From the NCBI RefSeq assembly GCF_000420665.1, contig NZ_ATVJ01000001.1:1612001-1676000 (forward strand): DNA of 64,000 nucleotides, read 5' to 3'. The notes beneath the pieces are model-generated. The model worked only from the letters and a program-made list of their open reading frames with translations. It had not been told where the DNA came from and searched no databases. Positions 27,592-35,648 of the stretch are shown here, in pieces (position 1 is the first letter of the stretch; each line of letters starts with the position of its first letter). This stretch comes from Ponticaulis koreensis DSM 19734 (GTDB lineage Bacteria > Pseudomonadota > Alphaproteobacteria > Caulobacterales > Hyphomonadaceae). Position numbers and translations under genes: made by a program.

Positions 27592-27885
27592 CTAGTCGTC
27601 CGCGGCGTCAGGTGTGACTTCAGTATAATAGATGGGCACGCAAGTGCCTTGCGTGATGAGGCCGCGCTCGAAGGTCACCGTTTCACCGACGGTCATCTCA
27701 CGTTCGAGGTCATAATAGTCGACCTGAAACGTCTCCACATCGTTTTCGACGATGATGTGCCATTCGGCGACTTCGGTCACAGTGCCAGAGACAATTGATG
27801 TGTCGTACTTACAGGCTTGCGGGAACGGTAGCTCGCACCCCGCCAGCAGACCGGTTGAGAGTGTCAGAGCCAGAAGTTTGCGCAT
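27592..27885 (-). CDS. Small putative lipoprotein, 97 aa
   Basis: The start at 27885 has GGAGG seven bases upstream and yields a clean lipoprotein signal (MRKLLALTLSTGLLAGCELP), with the lipidated cysteine at residue 17. The mature part is about 80 aa, mostly beta-strand (VSGTVTEVAEWHIIVENDVE) with two further cysteines. I recognise no family. It is convergent with the PhoX-like gene, separated by three bases, and divergent from the GTA cluster. Confidence 0.65.
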   Translation of the reverse strand: MRKLLALTLSTGLLAGCELPFPQACKYDTSIVSGTVTEVAEWHIIVENDVETFQVDYYDLEREMTVGETVTFERGLITQGTCVPIYYTEVTPDAADD

Positions 27886-28000
27886 GATGAGACCTCCGTT
27901 TGTTGCTTTGTCCTCGCCATGTTCGTCGGCAAACTCAAGCATTTTAGAATAATAGAGGAATATAATCCTACTTTTCTGAGTTGAGCGTATAGTCTCTCTC

Positions 28001-28327
28001 ATGACGAACACAGACAAAAACACTTCAGAACAGGATGGCCTCGCGGCCATGACAGTCCGCCTGCGTGAGCAGATTATCGAGGCTCAGAGCTTGCTTGAAG
28101 CCGGCGATATCAAAGGCGCCGAAGCGCTCGGTAAGGCGACCTTGCAGCTGATCCGTGCCGTAGAGGCGCAGGTCAAACTTGAGGAGTCCCGTAAAACCGA
28201 AACGCGCGAAGGGGTATTCTATGCCAAAGAGGATATCGAGGCTGCGCGAGCTGAACTCCTGCGCCGACTGGATCGCATCGCGGCGACCATCCGTCCGGAA
28301 GAAATGGGCGGCATGTCTGCCCGATGA
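28001..28327 (+). CDS. Putative GTA small terminase (g1-like)
   Basis: 108 aa, helical and charged, with a central segment (ALGKATLQLIRAVEAQVKLEESRK) like the small GTA g1 proteins that act as the DNA-recognition partner of TerL. Assignment rests mainly on position directly before the large terminase and on size and helical character. There is no clear ribosome-binding site. A TATAAT at 27961-27966 sits about 35 bases upstream and may be the -10 box of the GTA promoter. The coding sequence overlaps the large-terminase frame by about 107 bases. Confidence 0.5.
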   Translation: MTNTDKNTSEQDGLAAMTVRLREQIIEAQSLLEAGDIKGAEALGKATLQLIRAVEAQVKLEESRKTETREGVFYAKEDIEAARAELLRRLDRIAATIRPEEMGGMSAR

Positions 28328-29534
28328 GCTGGTTTCCGATCTGCTCTGTCTATGGGTGTTCTGGGCGCGCAGCGACCAGTTGCCGCCGCATGGGCGTTGG
28401 CGAAGCTGGCTCTTTATGGGCGGGCGCGGCGCGGGGAAAACCCGTGCGGGCGCAGAATGGCTTGCGGGCGAAATTCGTGCGGGTCGCGCAAGGCGTATCG
28501 CACTTGTGGGGCCGACCATGAATGATGTGCGAGAGGTGATGATTACCGGCGCGAGCGGGCTTGCATCCATCGGTGCTCAAGGTGAACGACCGGAGTATGA
28601 GGCCTCCCGTCACAGGCTTGTCTGGCCGAATGGCGCAGTCGGTTATGCGTTCTCTGCTGAGGAGCCGGAACGCCTGCGCGGGCCTCAGTTCGATTCCGCA
28701 TGGGTCGATGAAGTGGCCGCCTGGAACAATGCAGCTGCGACATGGGACATGCTGCAGTTCGGCTTACGCCTTGGTGACACGCCAAGGCTCGTCGCAACGA
28801 CAACGCCGAAGCCCGTGCCCATCGTGAAGCGGCTGCTGGCTGATGAAAGCTGCGTCGTGACGCGTGGGGCAAGTGCGCTCAATGCTGCCAATCTGGCGTC
28901 CGGCTTCGTTGAGGCGATGCGTACGCAGTATGGCAGTGGCTCACTCGGTCGACAGGAGCTGGATGGAGAGCTGGTGGAAAACCGCGATGGCGCTCTCTTT
29001 GCGTTCTCCACGATTGATGCGAGCCGTGTGAATACAGCGCCGGAAATGGATGAGATCATTATCTCGGTTGATCCCGCTGTGACCTCTCACAAGGGCTCGG
29101 ATGCCTGCGGGATCATCGCAATTGGCCGAGCCGGAAATGACGCCTTCATTCTAGCCGATGCCACTATGCAGGGCGTGCCTTCAACCGTGTGGGCGCCGCG
29201 CGTGGCTGATCTGGCTGAAGCCTTTGATGCGGACGCTATTCTGGCTGAGAGCAATCAGGGCGGTGAGCTGGTGCGTGATGTCATCGCGCAGACCGGAACG
29301 GGCCGCGTGGTGAAGCTGGTTCATGCGAGGCTTGGCAAGAAGTTGCGGGCTGGCCCTGTGGCGGCGCTCTATACCGCGGGTCGTGTCCATCATGTCGGCG
29401 ATTACCGAGAGTTGGAAGATGAGATGGTCGGGTTCGGATTTTCAAACGACAGCCCGAACCGGCTCGACGCGCTGGTTCACGGCGTTACCCATTTATGTCT
29501 GGCGCGATGCGCGCCACGAATTTCCCGTATCTGA
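28221..29534 (+). CDS. GTA large terminase TerL (g2)
   Basis: ATP-driven DNA packaging motor with a C-terminal nuclease. The ATPase part has Walker A GGRGAGKT (in WLFMGGRGAGKTRAGAEWL), a Walker B-like WVDEVAAW, and the motif ATTTPKPVPIVKRLL. The RNase H-like nuclease has IISVDPAVT and ILAESNQGGELV. The start is uncertain: ATG 28221 has AAGGGG six bases upstream and gives 437 aa, but it overlaps g1; later non-ATG starts near 28310 are possible. Confidence 0.92.
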   Translation: MPKRISRLRELNSCADWIASRRPSVRKKWAACLPDELVSDLLCLWVFWARSDQLPPHGRWRSWLFMGGRGAGKTRAGAEWLAGEIRAGRARRIALVGPTMNDVREVMITGASGLASIGAQGERPEYEASRHRLVWPNGAVGYAFSAEEPERLRGPQFDSAWVDEVAAWNNAAATWDMLQFGLRLGDTPRLVATTTPKPVPIVKRLLADESCVVTRGASALNAANLASGFVEAMRTQYGSGSLGRQELDGELVENRDGALFAFSTIDASRVNTAPEMDEIIISVDPAVTSHKGSDACGIIAIGRAGNDAFILADATMQGVPSTVWAPRVADLAEAFDADAILAESNQGGELVRDVIAQTGTGRVVKLVHARLGKKLRAGPVAALYTAGRVHHVGDYRELEDEMVGFGFSNDSPNRLDALVHGVTHLCLARCAPRISRI

Positions 29535-29544
29535 GGGTTAAGCT

Positions 29545-30684
29545 ATGTTCTGGAATAAGCAAAAGAACAAAACAGAAACAAAGAGCCTTGTTGCGCTGTC
29601 CGGCGTGCTTGATCCGCAATGGGAGGCGACGTCTCCCGCGCGACTGGTAGAAGCAGGTTTCCGGCAAAATCCGGTAAGCTATCGCTGTATTCGCATGGTG
29701 GCCGAAACGGCCGCCAGCGTGCCACTGCGCGAGGATTGTGAGCTTTGCGAGGCTGACGCGGCTTATCTACGTTTGCTGCTGGAGCGTCCGCAGGCTGGCG
29801 AAACCGGTCAGACGCTTCTGGAAGCTATCTATGGTGACCTGCAAGTCTCTGGAAACGGCTTTCTGGAAATGGTGCGTGGCGCGGATGGCGGCGTAGCTGG
29901 CATTCAGCGCGTGCCGCCCGGTGCAGTGGAGCCACTGAAAGAGGGGGGCGGCTACTCAATTCGTACACGCGGTGGGCGGCGTATCGTGCGCAGCGATGCC
30001 TCCGGCTGGTCGCCGCTTTTGCATCTGCGCGCACTGGACCCGTCTGCGCGGGCCATGGCGATGTCTCCGCTTGAAGCTGCCGCCCGTGCCGTAGAAATCC
30101 ATAATGCGGGCTCTAACTGGGCAAAGGCGCTGATCGACAATGCCGCAAGACCTTCGGGCGCGCTTATCTATGGACGCGACGGGGCGCATCTTACGCCGGA
30201 CCAGTTCCAGCGCCTTAAAGAGCAGCTGGAAGAAGCGCATAGCGGCGCAAGACACGCCGGTCGCCCGATGCTGCTGGAAGGCGGACTCGACTGGAAGCCG
30301 ATGGGGCTGACGCCGACGGATATGGACTTCATTCAGGCGCGCCGTGAAGCGGCTCGTGAGATCGCGCTTGCTTTTGGCGTTCCGCCTATGCTGCTCGGAA
30401 TTCCCGGCGACAATACCTATTCGAATTATCGCGAAGCGAACCTTGCCTTCTGGCGGCAGACAGTCCTGCCGCTGGTGCAGCGAACGGCTCGCGCGCTTGA
30501 AGACTGGATGTCCGGCGTGACGCGTGACCGTGTTCGCCTGAAGCCCGATCTGGATGCGGTGCCAGCTCTGGCGCCTGAGCGTGAAGCGCTCTGGAACCGG
30601 CTGAATGGCGCAGACTTTCTGAGTGAGGACGAAAAGCGCGAGATTGCAAGGCTGCAGCCCCGGGAGGCGCCTCATGCTGATTGA
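29545..30684 (+). CDS. GTA portal protein (g3, HK97 family)
   Basis: Dodecameric portal at the capsid vertex, through which DNA enters. 379 aa with HK97-portal signatures: NPVSYRCIRMVAETAASVPL near the N-terminus, NGFLEMVRGADG, GSNWAKALIDNAARPSGAL, ALAFGVPPMLLGIPGDNTYSNYREA (shown here in parts: FGVPPMLLGIPGD, NTYSNYREA). It lies ten bases after terL and overlaps the protease gene by 11 bases. Confidence 0.94.
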   Translation: MFWNKQKNKTETKSLVALSGVLDPQWEATSPARLVEAGFRQNPVSYRCIRMVAETAASVPLREDCELCEADAAYLRLLLERPQAGETGQTLLEAIYGDLQVSGNGFLEMVRGADGGVAGIQRVPPGAVEPLKEGGGYSIRTRGGRRIVRSDASGWSPLLHLRALDPSARAMAMSPLEAAARAVEIHNAGSNWAKALIDNAARPSGALIYGRDGAHLTPDQFQRLKEQLEEAHSGARHAGRPMLLEGGLDWKPMGLTPTDMDFIQARREAAREIALAFGVPPMLLGIPGDNTYSNYREANLAFWRQTVLPLVQRTARALEDWMSGVTRDRVRLKPDLDAVPALAPEREALWNRLNGADFLSEDEKREIARLQPREAPHAD

Positions 30685-31066
30685 GGGGCTGGCCTCGGTT
30701 TTCCTTGAAGAAGACCAGTCCGGAGACCGCGTGCGGCCAGGCGCATTTGCGCAAAGCCTGAAGCGGCAGCGCGCCGTGCCCATGTTGTGGCGACACCGCT
30801 CCGGCGCAGTCGCGGGCGAGTGGACGAGCTTTCGTGAGACAGGTCGCGGTCTTGAAGTGCGCGGGCTGATCAATGGCGAGAAACCTTTCGGGAAACTGGC
30901 GCTCGGTCAGCTGAAGTCCGGTCTGAACGGGCTTTCAATCGGCTTTCGGCCAAGGCGGTGGCGCATGCGGCCCGACGGTGGCCGTGACCTTATCGAAGTC
31001 GATCTTGTCGAAGTCTCACTCGTCGCAAATCCGATGGCGAAGAACGCCCGATTTCGAGCGGTCTAG
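30674..31066 (+). CDS. GTA prohead protease (g4, HK97 family)
   Basis: Serine protease that matures the capsid. 130 aa from ATG 30674 with GGGAGG upstream. It contains LWRHRSGAVAGEWTSFRE (the catalytic His region), LKSGLNGLSIGFRP (the catalytic Ser region) and DLVEVSLVANPMAKNARF at the end, all in family order. It is shorter than many HK97-type proteases, consistent with loss of peripheral segments. It precedes the capsid gene as usual. Confidence 0.88.
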   Translation: MLIEGLASVFLEEDQSGDRVRPGAFAQSLKRQRAVPMLWRHRSGAVAGEWTSFRETGRGLEVRGLINGEKPFGKLALGQLKSGLNGLSIGFRPRRWRMRPDGGRDLIEVDLVEVSLVANPMAKNARFRAV

Positions 31067-31115
31067 GGGCGCGTGGCGTCGCCTTTCGAGCAAAAAACAA
31101 ACCAAGGAGATCCAT

Positions 31116-32312
31116 ATGGAAACCAAACAATCCCCGGACACGTCTGCTCTGGAAGCGCAGCTGCTGGCCGAATTCGAAGCCTTCAAAGTGGCGAATGACC
31201 AGCGTCTCTCGGCGATGGAGGCCAAAACGGCCGATGTACTGCTGGATGAAAAAGTGAGCCGCATCGACAAGTCGCTCAGTGAGACGAAATCCGCCCTCGA
31301 CCGGATCGCGATGAAAGCGTCTGCGCCGGTCGTGGATGAAGAGACCCAATCTGTGCCTCAGGGATGGAGTGACTATTTGCGCTCGGGTGATGAACGCGGC
31401 GTATCCCGCCTCGATGTGAAATCCCTCAATTCCGGCACGGAAAGCGAAGGCGGATATCTCGCGCCGCCACAGCTTGATCGTCTGATTGAAGCGCGACTTC
31501 TTGCGGCAAGTCCAATGCGGCAGATCGCGACGGTCCGTCAGACCAGCGCTGGCACGTTCCGCAAGCCCGTCAGTCTTGGCGCGAGCGCGGCATGGGCCGC
31601 AGAAGAAGGTGCACGTAGTGAAACGGCTGCGCCAACCTTGTCGCTGCTCGATTTTCCAGCTGCTGAACTCTATGCCATGCCCGCAGCCACGCAGGCGCTG
31701 CTTGATGATGCCTTTGTCGATGTCGATGAATGGCTGGCCGATGAGGTTCAGGACGCATTCTCTGCGCAGGAAAATGCCGCCTTCATCACAGGCACGGGGA
31801 CGAACCAGCCTAAAGGCTTCTTGTCCTATACGCAGGTTGCTGATGCAAGCCACGCCTGGAACCAGCTTGGCTATATTGCTTCCGGTGCAGTGGGTGATTT
31901 CGCGACGAATATGGAAGTTGAGAAGCTTCTGGACCTCATTTATGCGGTGAAACCGGGCCTTCGAGCGAATGCGCGTTTCGTCATGAACCGGCGTACTCTG
32001 TCTGCGCTGCGTAAGGTCAAAGATGGCGATGGTCGCTATATCTTCGCGCCGGGCATGGGCGGTGAAGCGGCGAGCCTGCTCGGCTTCCCGATCACAGAGA
32101 TTGAAGACATGCCTGACATTGCAGCGGACGCAACGCCGATTGCCTTTGGCGATTTCCGCAAGGGCTATCTCATCGTCGACCGTCAGGGCGCGCGCGTGCT
32201 CCGCGATCCGTATTCCGCCAAGCCATATGTCCTCTTCTACACGACCAAGCGCGTTGGCGGCGGCATTCAGAACTTCGATGCCATCAAGCTGATGAAGATG
32301 GCTGTTTCTTAG
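31116..32312 (+). CDS. GTA major capsid protein (g5, HK97 fold)
   Basis: 398 aa. A helical N-terminal scaffold-like delta domain (about 1-105, including a coiled coil around KTADVLLDEKVSRIDKSL) is normally cleaved by g4. The HK97 body follows: NSGTESEGGYLAPPQLDRLI, ASAAWAAEEGARSETAAP, FITGTGTNQPKGFL, RFVMNRRTLSALRKVKDG and GFPITEIEDMP. AAGGAGA precedes the ATG by a normal distance. A strongly structured 174-base gap follows. Confidence 0.95.
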   Translation: METKQSPDTSALEAQLLAEFEAFKVANDQRLSAMEAKTADVLLDEKVSRIDKSLSETKSALDRIAMKASAPVVDEETQSVPQGWSDYLRSGDERGVSRLDVKSLNSGTESEGGYLAPPQLDRLIEARLLAASPMRQIATVRQTSAGTFRKPVSLGASAAWAAEEGARSETAAPTLSLLDFPAAELYAMPAATQALLDDAFVDVDEWLADEVQDAFSAQENAAFITGTGTNQPKGFLSYTQVADASHAWNQLGYIASGAVGDFATNMEVEKLLDLIYAVKPGLRANARFVMNRRTLSALRKVKDGDGRYIFAPGMGGEAASLLGFPITEIEDMPDIAADATPIAFGDFRKGYLIVDRQGARVLRDPYSAKPYVLFYTTKRVGGGIQNFDAIKLMKMAVS

Positions 32313-32325
32313 AGGGCTGGTTTGC

Positions 32326-32412
32326 TCGGCCGTGCCCCTTGCAGGGGCTCGGTCGGCCTGCGCCTGCGCCGTCGCCCGTGTGGAGCTCTAAACGAGCAAG
32401 GCGAAGGCGCAG
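32326..32412 (+). other. Structured intergenic element between GTA capsid and connector genes
   Basis: Two nested hairpins: GCCCCT-TGC-AGGGGC enclosed by GGCCG/CGGCC, then CTGCGCC (32364-32370) pairing with GGCGCAG (32406-32412) plus CGCC/GGCG inside. No T tract follows, so it is not a simple terminator. Confidence 0.5.
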
Positions 32413-32486
32413 AACGCCCGAACGGAGTGAGGCTCAGCGTTCGAGCACACTGACAAAACCAGACCGAGCTAAGGCAACTACTCAAC

Positions 32487-33062
32487 ATGAACTTACAAAC
32501 ACTAACGCCGCCAAGCGGTGAACCCTTGCCTATGGCCGACGCTAAGGCGTTTGCACGGATCGGGGCAGACTTTGATGACGCCCTGATTGGCAGGCTGATC
32601 GCGGCAGCTCGGGCGCGCATCGAGACTGAAACCGGCGTGGCGCTTATGCGTCGTACGCTCCGCCTGACGTTGAATGACTGGCCGCTCTACGTGCTGGAAC
32701 GCGGTGGCTTGCGCCTGCCTATGCGACCGGCTGCGGGGCTTCTCGCTGTTCGGCTCACGGACGGTGAAACCAGCGAGGATGTGACCTCATCTTTCGAACT
32801 GGAGGCCGGCTTGTCGCCGCGGCTCATCACCAAACCGTTCGGCGCGTGGGTGTGGCCACGGACCATCCACCAGAAGATCGAGATCGACTGGGAAGCGGGC
32901 TTCGATACCGCATCTGACGTGCCCGAAGATCTTGTCCACGCGATGAAACTGATCGTGGCCTTTGTTTATGAGCAGCGTGGTAACCCTGCGGTGTCGGCAC
33001 ACGAAGACCTCAGCGCCCGTCTCGAGGCAGCGCTACGTCCCTGGCGCGAGGTGCAGCTATGA
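32487..33062 (+). CDS. GTA head-tail connector/adaptor (g6)
   Basis: 191 aa, the gp6-like adaptor ring that docks under the portal. Family features are the helical N-terminus (PMADAKAFARIGADFDDALIGRLIAAAR, shown as AKAFARIG, DDALIGRLIAAAR), RIETETGVALMRRTL, a central beta module (WPLYVLERGGLRLPMRP) and the C-terminal helix (LVHAMKLIVAFVYEQRGNPA). Its stop overlaps the next start in ATGA. In RcGTA a separate g7 stopper follows; here the next gene is the tail terminator. Confidence 0.88.
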   Translation: MNLQTLTPPSGEPLPMADAKAFARIGADFDDALIGRLIAAARARIETETGVALMRRTLRLTLNDWPLYVLERGGLRLPMRPAAGLLAVRLTDGETSEDVTSSFELEAGLSPRLITKPFGAWVWPRTIHQKIEIDWEAGFDTASDVPEDLVHAMKLIVAFVYEQRGNPAVSAHEDLSARLEAALRPWREVQL

Positions 33063-33454
33063 GCCACGCTAAACCGCTCGAAGATGAAGTCATCCGCGCA
33101 TTGGCTGAGGCCGGTGACATACAGGAATCCTTCGGCACGCCTGCTCGTATTTTGAATGGAGAAGAGGGTAGAGCGGCCTTTCCGTTTCTACGGCTCGCGC
33201 GACACGAAATCCGTGATGACGGCCAGCTGAGCGATCACCGGCTGAGCCTGGAAATTTATTCCCGATCAGGTGGCCGCGCGGAAGCTAATCGACTGATCGC
33301 GCTCGTTGCGGATGCATTACGCGCAGCAGAACTGTCGCCAGAGGGGCAGTCGCTCGTCGTGTTCTATCCGGTGTTTTCCGATGTGTTTCTGCGTGCAGAC
33401 GGCACGACATTTCGCGGTCTTCTGCGGCTGCGGGCGATCACTGATGAAGCTTAG
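33059..33454 (+). CDS. GTA tail terminator, DUF3168 protein (g8)
   Basis: 131 aa of the DUF3168 family, which caps the tail tube at the head interface. Visible family parts are ILNGEEGRAAFPFLRLARHE, then HRLSLEIYSRSGGRAEANRLI and FSDVFLRADGTTFRGLLRLRA (split here: FSDVFLRADG, FRGLLRLRAI). Its ATG overlaps the g6 stop by four bases. It ends just before the poly-A and G-run hairpin element. Confidence 0.85.
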   Translation: MSHAKPLEDEVIRALAEAGDIQESFGTPARILNGEEGRAAFPFLRLARHEIRDDGQLSDHRLSLEIYSRSGGRAEANRLIALVADALRAAELSPEGQSLVVFYPVFSDVFLRADGTTFRGLLRLRAITDEA

Positions 33455-33516
33455 AAAAAAAAGTGGCCCGTCGAGCGCAAGTTGGGGGGGGGGGAGGGGA
33501 GCGCTCAGACGGGCCA
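33455..33516. repeat. Long hairpin with an 11-G loop tract, preceded by eight A
   Basis: TGGCCCGTC-GAGCGC (33464-33478) pairs with GCGCTC-A-GACGGGCCA (33501-33516): 15 bp with a single bulged A. The 22-base loop contains G11 (33484-33494), an A, then G4. The A8 at 33455-33462 becomes a T8 tail when read on the minus strand, the layout of a minus-strand intrinsic terminator. Confidence 0.75.
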
Positions 33517-33635
33517 GATGTTGCGGTACGGGCGGCCGCAAACTTTGGGGAAGTCCATGTGGGACAAGGACACAACACGCGAGCTGAACTCCGGTTCCCA
33601 GAAAATCGAATAAAATTTTAAATGGAGAAATTTTG

Positions 33636-34052
33636 ATGGTGGCACAGGCCGGTCAGGACGTGCTGATCAAGCTGGAAGATGGTTTGATTTTAGGTAATTA
33701 TATCGCTGTTGCGGGCATTCGGGCGAAAACAATTCAGCTGAATGCCGGAGTAGTAGATGCAACTCATACGGGCAGCTCGGGAGGCTGGCGCGAATTGCTC
33801 TCCGGTGCGGGCGTGAAATCTGTTCGCGTTTCCGGCTCGGGCGTGTTCCGCGATGAGGCATCTGATACCCGGATGCGCAATGTTTTCATGTCGCGAGAGG
33901 CCGTGAACTGGAAGCTGATAATTCCCGATTTTGCTGAGCTTACAGGTCCGTTTCTGATCTCGCAGCTTAGCTATGCCGGCGACTTCGATGGCGAGGCGAC
34001 CTTCGCTCTGACGCTGGAAAGCGCAGGCGAAGTCAGCGTGCTCGAAGTTTAG
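33636..34052 (+). CDS. GTA major tail (tube) protein (g9, TP901-1 family)
   Basis: 138 aa beta-rich tail-tube subunit. Features include VLIKLEDGLILGNYIAVAGI, GGWRELLSGAGVKSVRVSGS and the C-terminal FDGEATFALTLESAGEV, typical of TP901-1-like tube proteins. ATG 33636 has GGAGA at a normal distance. It lies directly after the 180-base gap with the long hairpin, so its translation is set independently of g8, as expected for a high-copy subunit. Confidence 0.9.
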   Translation: MVAQAGQDVLIKLEDGLILGNYIAVAGIRAKTIQLNAGVVDATHTGSSGGWRELLSGAGVKSVRVSGSGVFRDEASDTRMRNVFMSREAVNWKLIIPDFAELTGPFLISQLSYAGDFDGEATFALTLESAGEVSVLEV

Positions 34053-34129
34053 ACCAGCTATTTGTTTTGCTTCCCGCTTCACTCCGTTCTCGCGATGAAA
34101 CGGGCTCAAGGCTGCACAAGGAAAAATCA

Positions 34130-34420
34130 ATGAACCCCCAACGTGGAGAAACCGCCATCGAGATTGATGGCGAGACGAGAAAGCTTTGCCTGACGCTCGG
34201 TGCGTTGGCAGAGATTGAAAGAGGTCTGGGCTGTAAGAGCCTGAAAGACCTGACCATCCGGCTGAAATCAGTCTCGGCACATGATCTGATCATCCTGCTC
34301 GCAGCGCTTCTGCGCGGCGGCGGCGAAGCTGACCTCGCTGGTCGGGTGCGCGAACTGGCGATTGAGCCGCAAACCGCTCTGAAGGCCATCCTCTCCTGCT
34401 TTGGCAAGGCGACCGAGTGA
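34130..34420 (+). CDS. GTA family protein g10 (tail assembly chaperone-like)
   Basis: 96 aa of the small 'gene transfer agent family protein' group (phage tail-assembly-chaperone-like). The pattern is ETAIEIDGETRKLCLTLGAL, then AEIERGLGCKSLKDL and LILLAALLRGGGEAD. AAGGA lies seven bases upstream of ATG 34130. The stop overlaps the next GTG start (GTGA). In siphophages this position encodes chaperones that coat the tape measure protein. Confidence 0.82.
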   Translation: MNPQRGETAIEIDGETRKLCLTLGALAEIERGLGCKSLKDLTIRLKSVSAHDLIILLAALLRGGGEADLAGRVRELAIEPQTALKAILSCFGKATE

Positions 34421-34602
34421 GCGGGCAGGGCTTTCCCTGGGCGCGGCTCTTACAGGCTGCTCTGAGGCTCGGCCTCGCCCCCGACGCATTCTGGAAGCTC
34501 TCGCTCCGCGAATGGCGTCTCATCACAGCAACAAAATCAGAGGGCGGTTTCGGGAAGAAAGATCTCTCCCGTCTGCTCGCTGCTTTTCCCGATAAGGAGT
34601 AG
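34417..34602 (+). CDS. GTA small tail-assembly chaperone (g10.1)
   Basis: 61 aa beginning at GTG 34417, overlapping the g10 stop. It has the compact TAC_6-type pattern: FPWARLLQAALRLGLAPDAF, WKLSLREWRLITATKSE. With g10 it forms the usual two-chaperone pair before the tape measure gene. Too short for confident annotation without its neighbours, but order and motif agree. Confidence 0.78.
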   Translation: MSGQGFPWARLLQAALRLGLAPDAFWKLSLREWRLITATKSEGGFGKKDLSRLLAAFPDKE

Positions 34603-34605
34603 CCC

Positions 34606-35031
34606 ATGGCTGACACAGAAAGCAGGCAGGTGTTCGATCTGTCTGGCACGATGGATGATCTGTTCGAGTTTGAAACCACGCTGAAAGCCGTTTCAGATGT
34701 GGAAGTCCCTCATGCTGCGGACGCAATGGCGCTGGCGTTTGAAGATGCCGGCGAGCGTATCGAGCAAGCGCTCGCGCGGGCGGCGCGGACGGGTGAGGTG
34801 AACTTTGAAAATCTCGTCTCCTCTATTCTGGCAGACCTCGCAAGGCTGGCAGCGAATGCGGTGCTTGATCAGGTGTTTTCGCAAGCCATCGGAGGTGTGG
34901 CGCAGGCTGCGCCCGTCGCGATCAATGTCACCATGCCGGAAGGCTCTGATGCGGCAAGCCTGATCTCGGCGCAAGGGCAGATTGCGTCTGCTCTGGGCCA
35001 GGCGATTGCCTCGGGGAGCCGCTGGTCATGA
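34606..35031 (+). CDS. GTA tape measure protein (g11), short
   Basis: 141 aa, alpha-helical. It carries paired helices (FEFETTLKAVSDVEVPHAAD, VNFENLVSSILADLARLAAN) and the GTA-typical C-terminus (PVAINVTMPEGSDAASLISA, then QGQIASALGQAIASG). In siphophages this protein sets tail length in proportion to its helix. From memory the RcGTA protein is clearly longer (about 220 aa), so a shorter tail is predicted. The stop overlaps the g12 start in ATGA. Confidence 0.82.
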   Translation: MADTESRQVFDLSGTMDDLFEFETTLKAVSDVEVPHAADAMALAFEDAGERIEQALARAARTGEVNFENLVSSILADLARLAANAVLDQVFSQAIGGVAQAAPVAINVTMPEGSDAASLISAQGQIASALGQAIASGSRWS

Positions 35032-35648
35032 GCGGCGTTGTGAATGAGGTGTTTGCGCCGCCGCTGGGCTTTCAGACGAGCGGTGGCCCCGTCTGGCAGA
35101 CGAGCATTGTTCCTCTGGCGAGCGGCAGTGAGACGCGCAATGCGGGCCGGGCTCGCCCTTTGCGGCGATGGTCGGTGATGGGCGTGCCCGTCAGCCGCAG
35201 CGACGCCGATCAGCTGATCCGGTTCTTCAATGCGCGATCAGGTGCCTTTCAGGGCTTCCGGTTTCGCGACCCGTTCACTTCGCAGTCGGCAGAGACAATC
35301 ACGCCGTCTGATCAGCAGATCGGAACAGGGGACGGTGTCACCACGCAGTTTCAGCTCGTACTGGATGATGGTGCGTCGGCTATGCGCACGATAACGCGCC
35401 CCGTAACAGGTAGTGTGCGCGTTGCTGTCGATGGCGTGGAAGCAGAAGCGTTTACAGTCGAAGACACGACGGGCGTGGTGACTTTTGCGGTTCCGCCAGC
35501 CAATGGCGCAGTGATCACAGCGGGTTTCAGCTTCGATACGCCTGTGCGCTTTGATCAGGATGCGATGGAGATCAGCCAGACCAATACTGGTGCTTTTCAG
35601 CTGGTCCGGTTGACGCTGATCGAGTTGCAGGAGGGCGCGAATGCCTGA
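35028..35648 (+). CDS. GTA distal tail protein, DUF2460 (g12)
   Basis: 206 aa of the DUF2460/TIGR02217 family. Signatures are VNEVFAPPLGFQTSGGPVWQ, then RRWSVMGVPVSRSDADQLIR, FFNARSGAFQGFRFRDPF and the C-terminal AVITAGFSFDTPVRFDQD. It forms the hexameric ring between tail tube and baseplate. Length is normal for the family. It overlaps g13 by eight bases. Confidence 0.92.
   Translation: MSGVVNEVFAPPLGFQTSGGPVWQTSIVPLASGSETRNAGRARPLRRWSVMGVPVSRSDADQLIRFFNARSGAFQGFRFRDPFTSQSAETITPSDQQIGTGDGVTTQFQLVLDDGASAMRTITRPVTGSVRVAVDGVEAEAFTVEDTTGVVTFAVPPANGAVITAGFSFDTPVRFDQDAMEISQTNTGAFQLVRLTLIELQEGANA

Noticed and set aside
30990-31853. Antisense open frames over the GTA capsid gene
   Set aside because: The capsid frame has HK97-fold motifs and an ideal ribosome-binding site; antisense products look like shadow translations.
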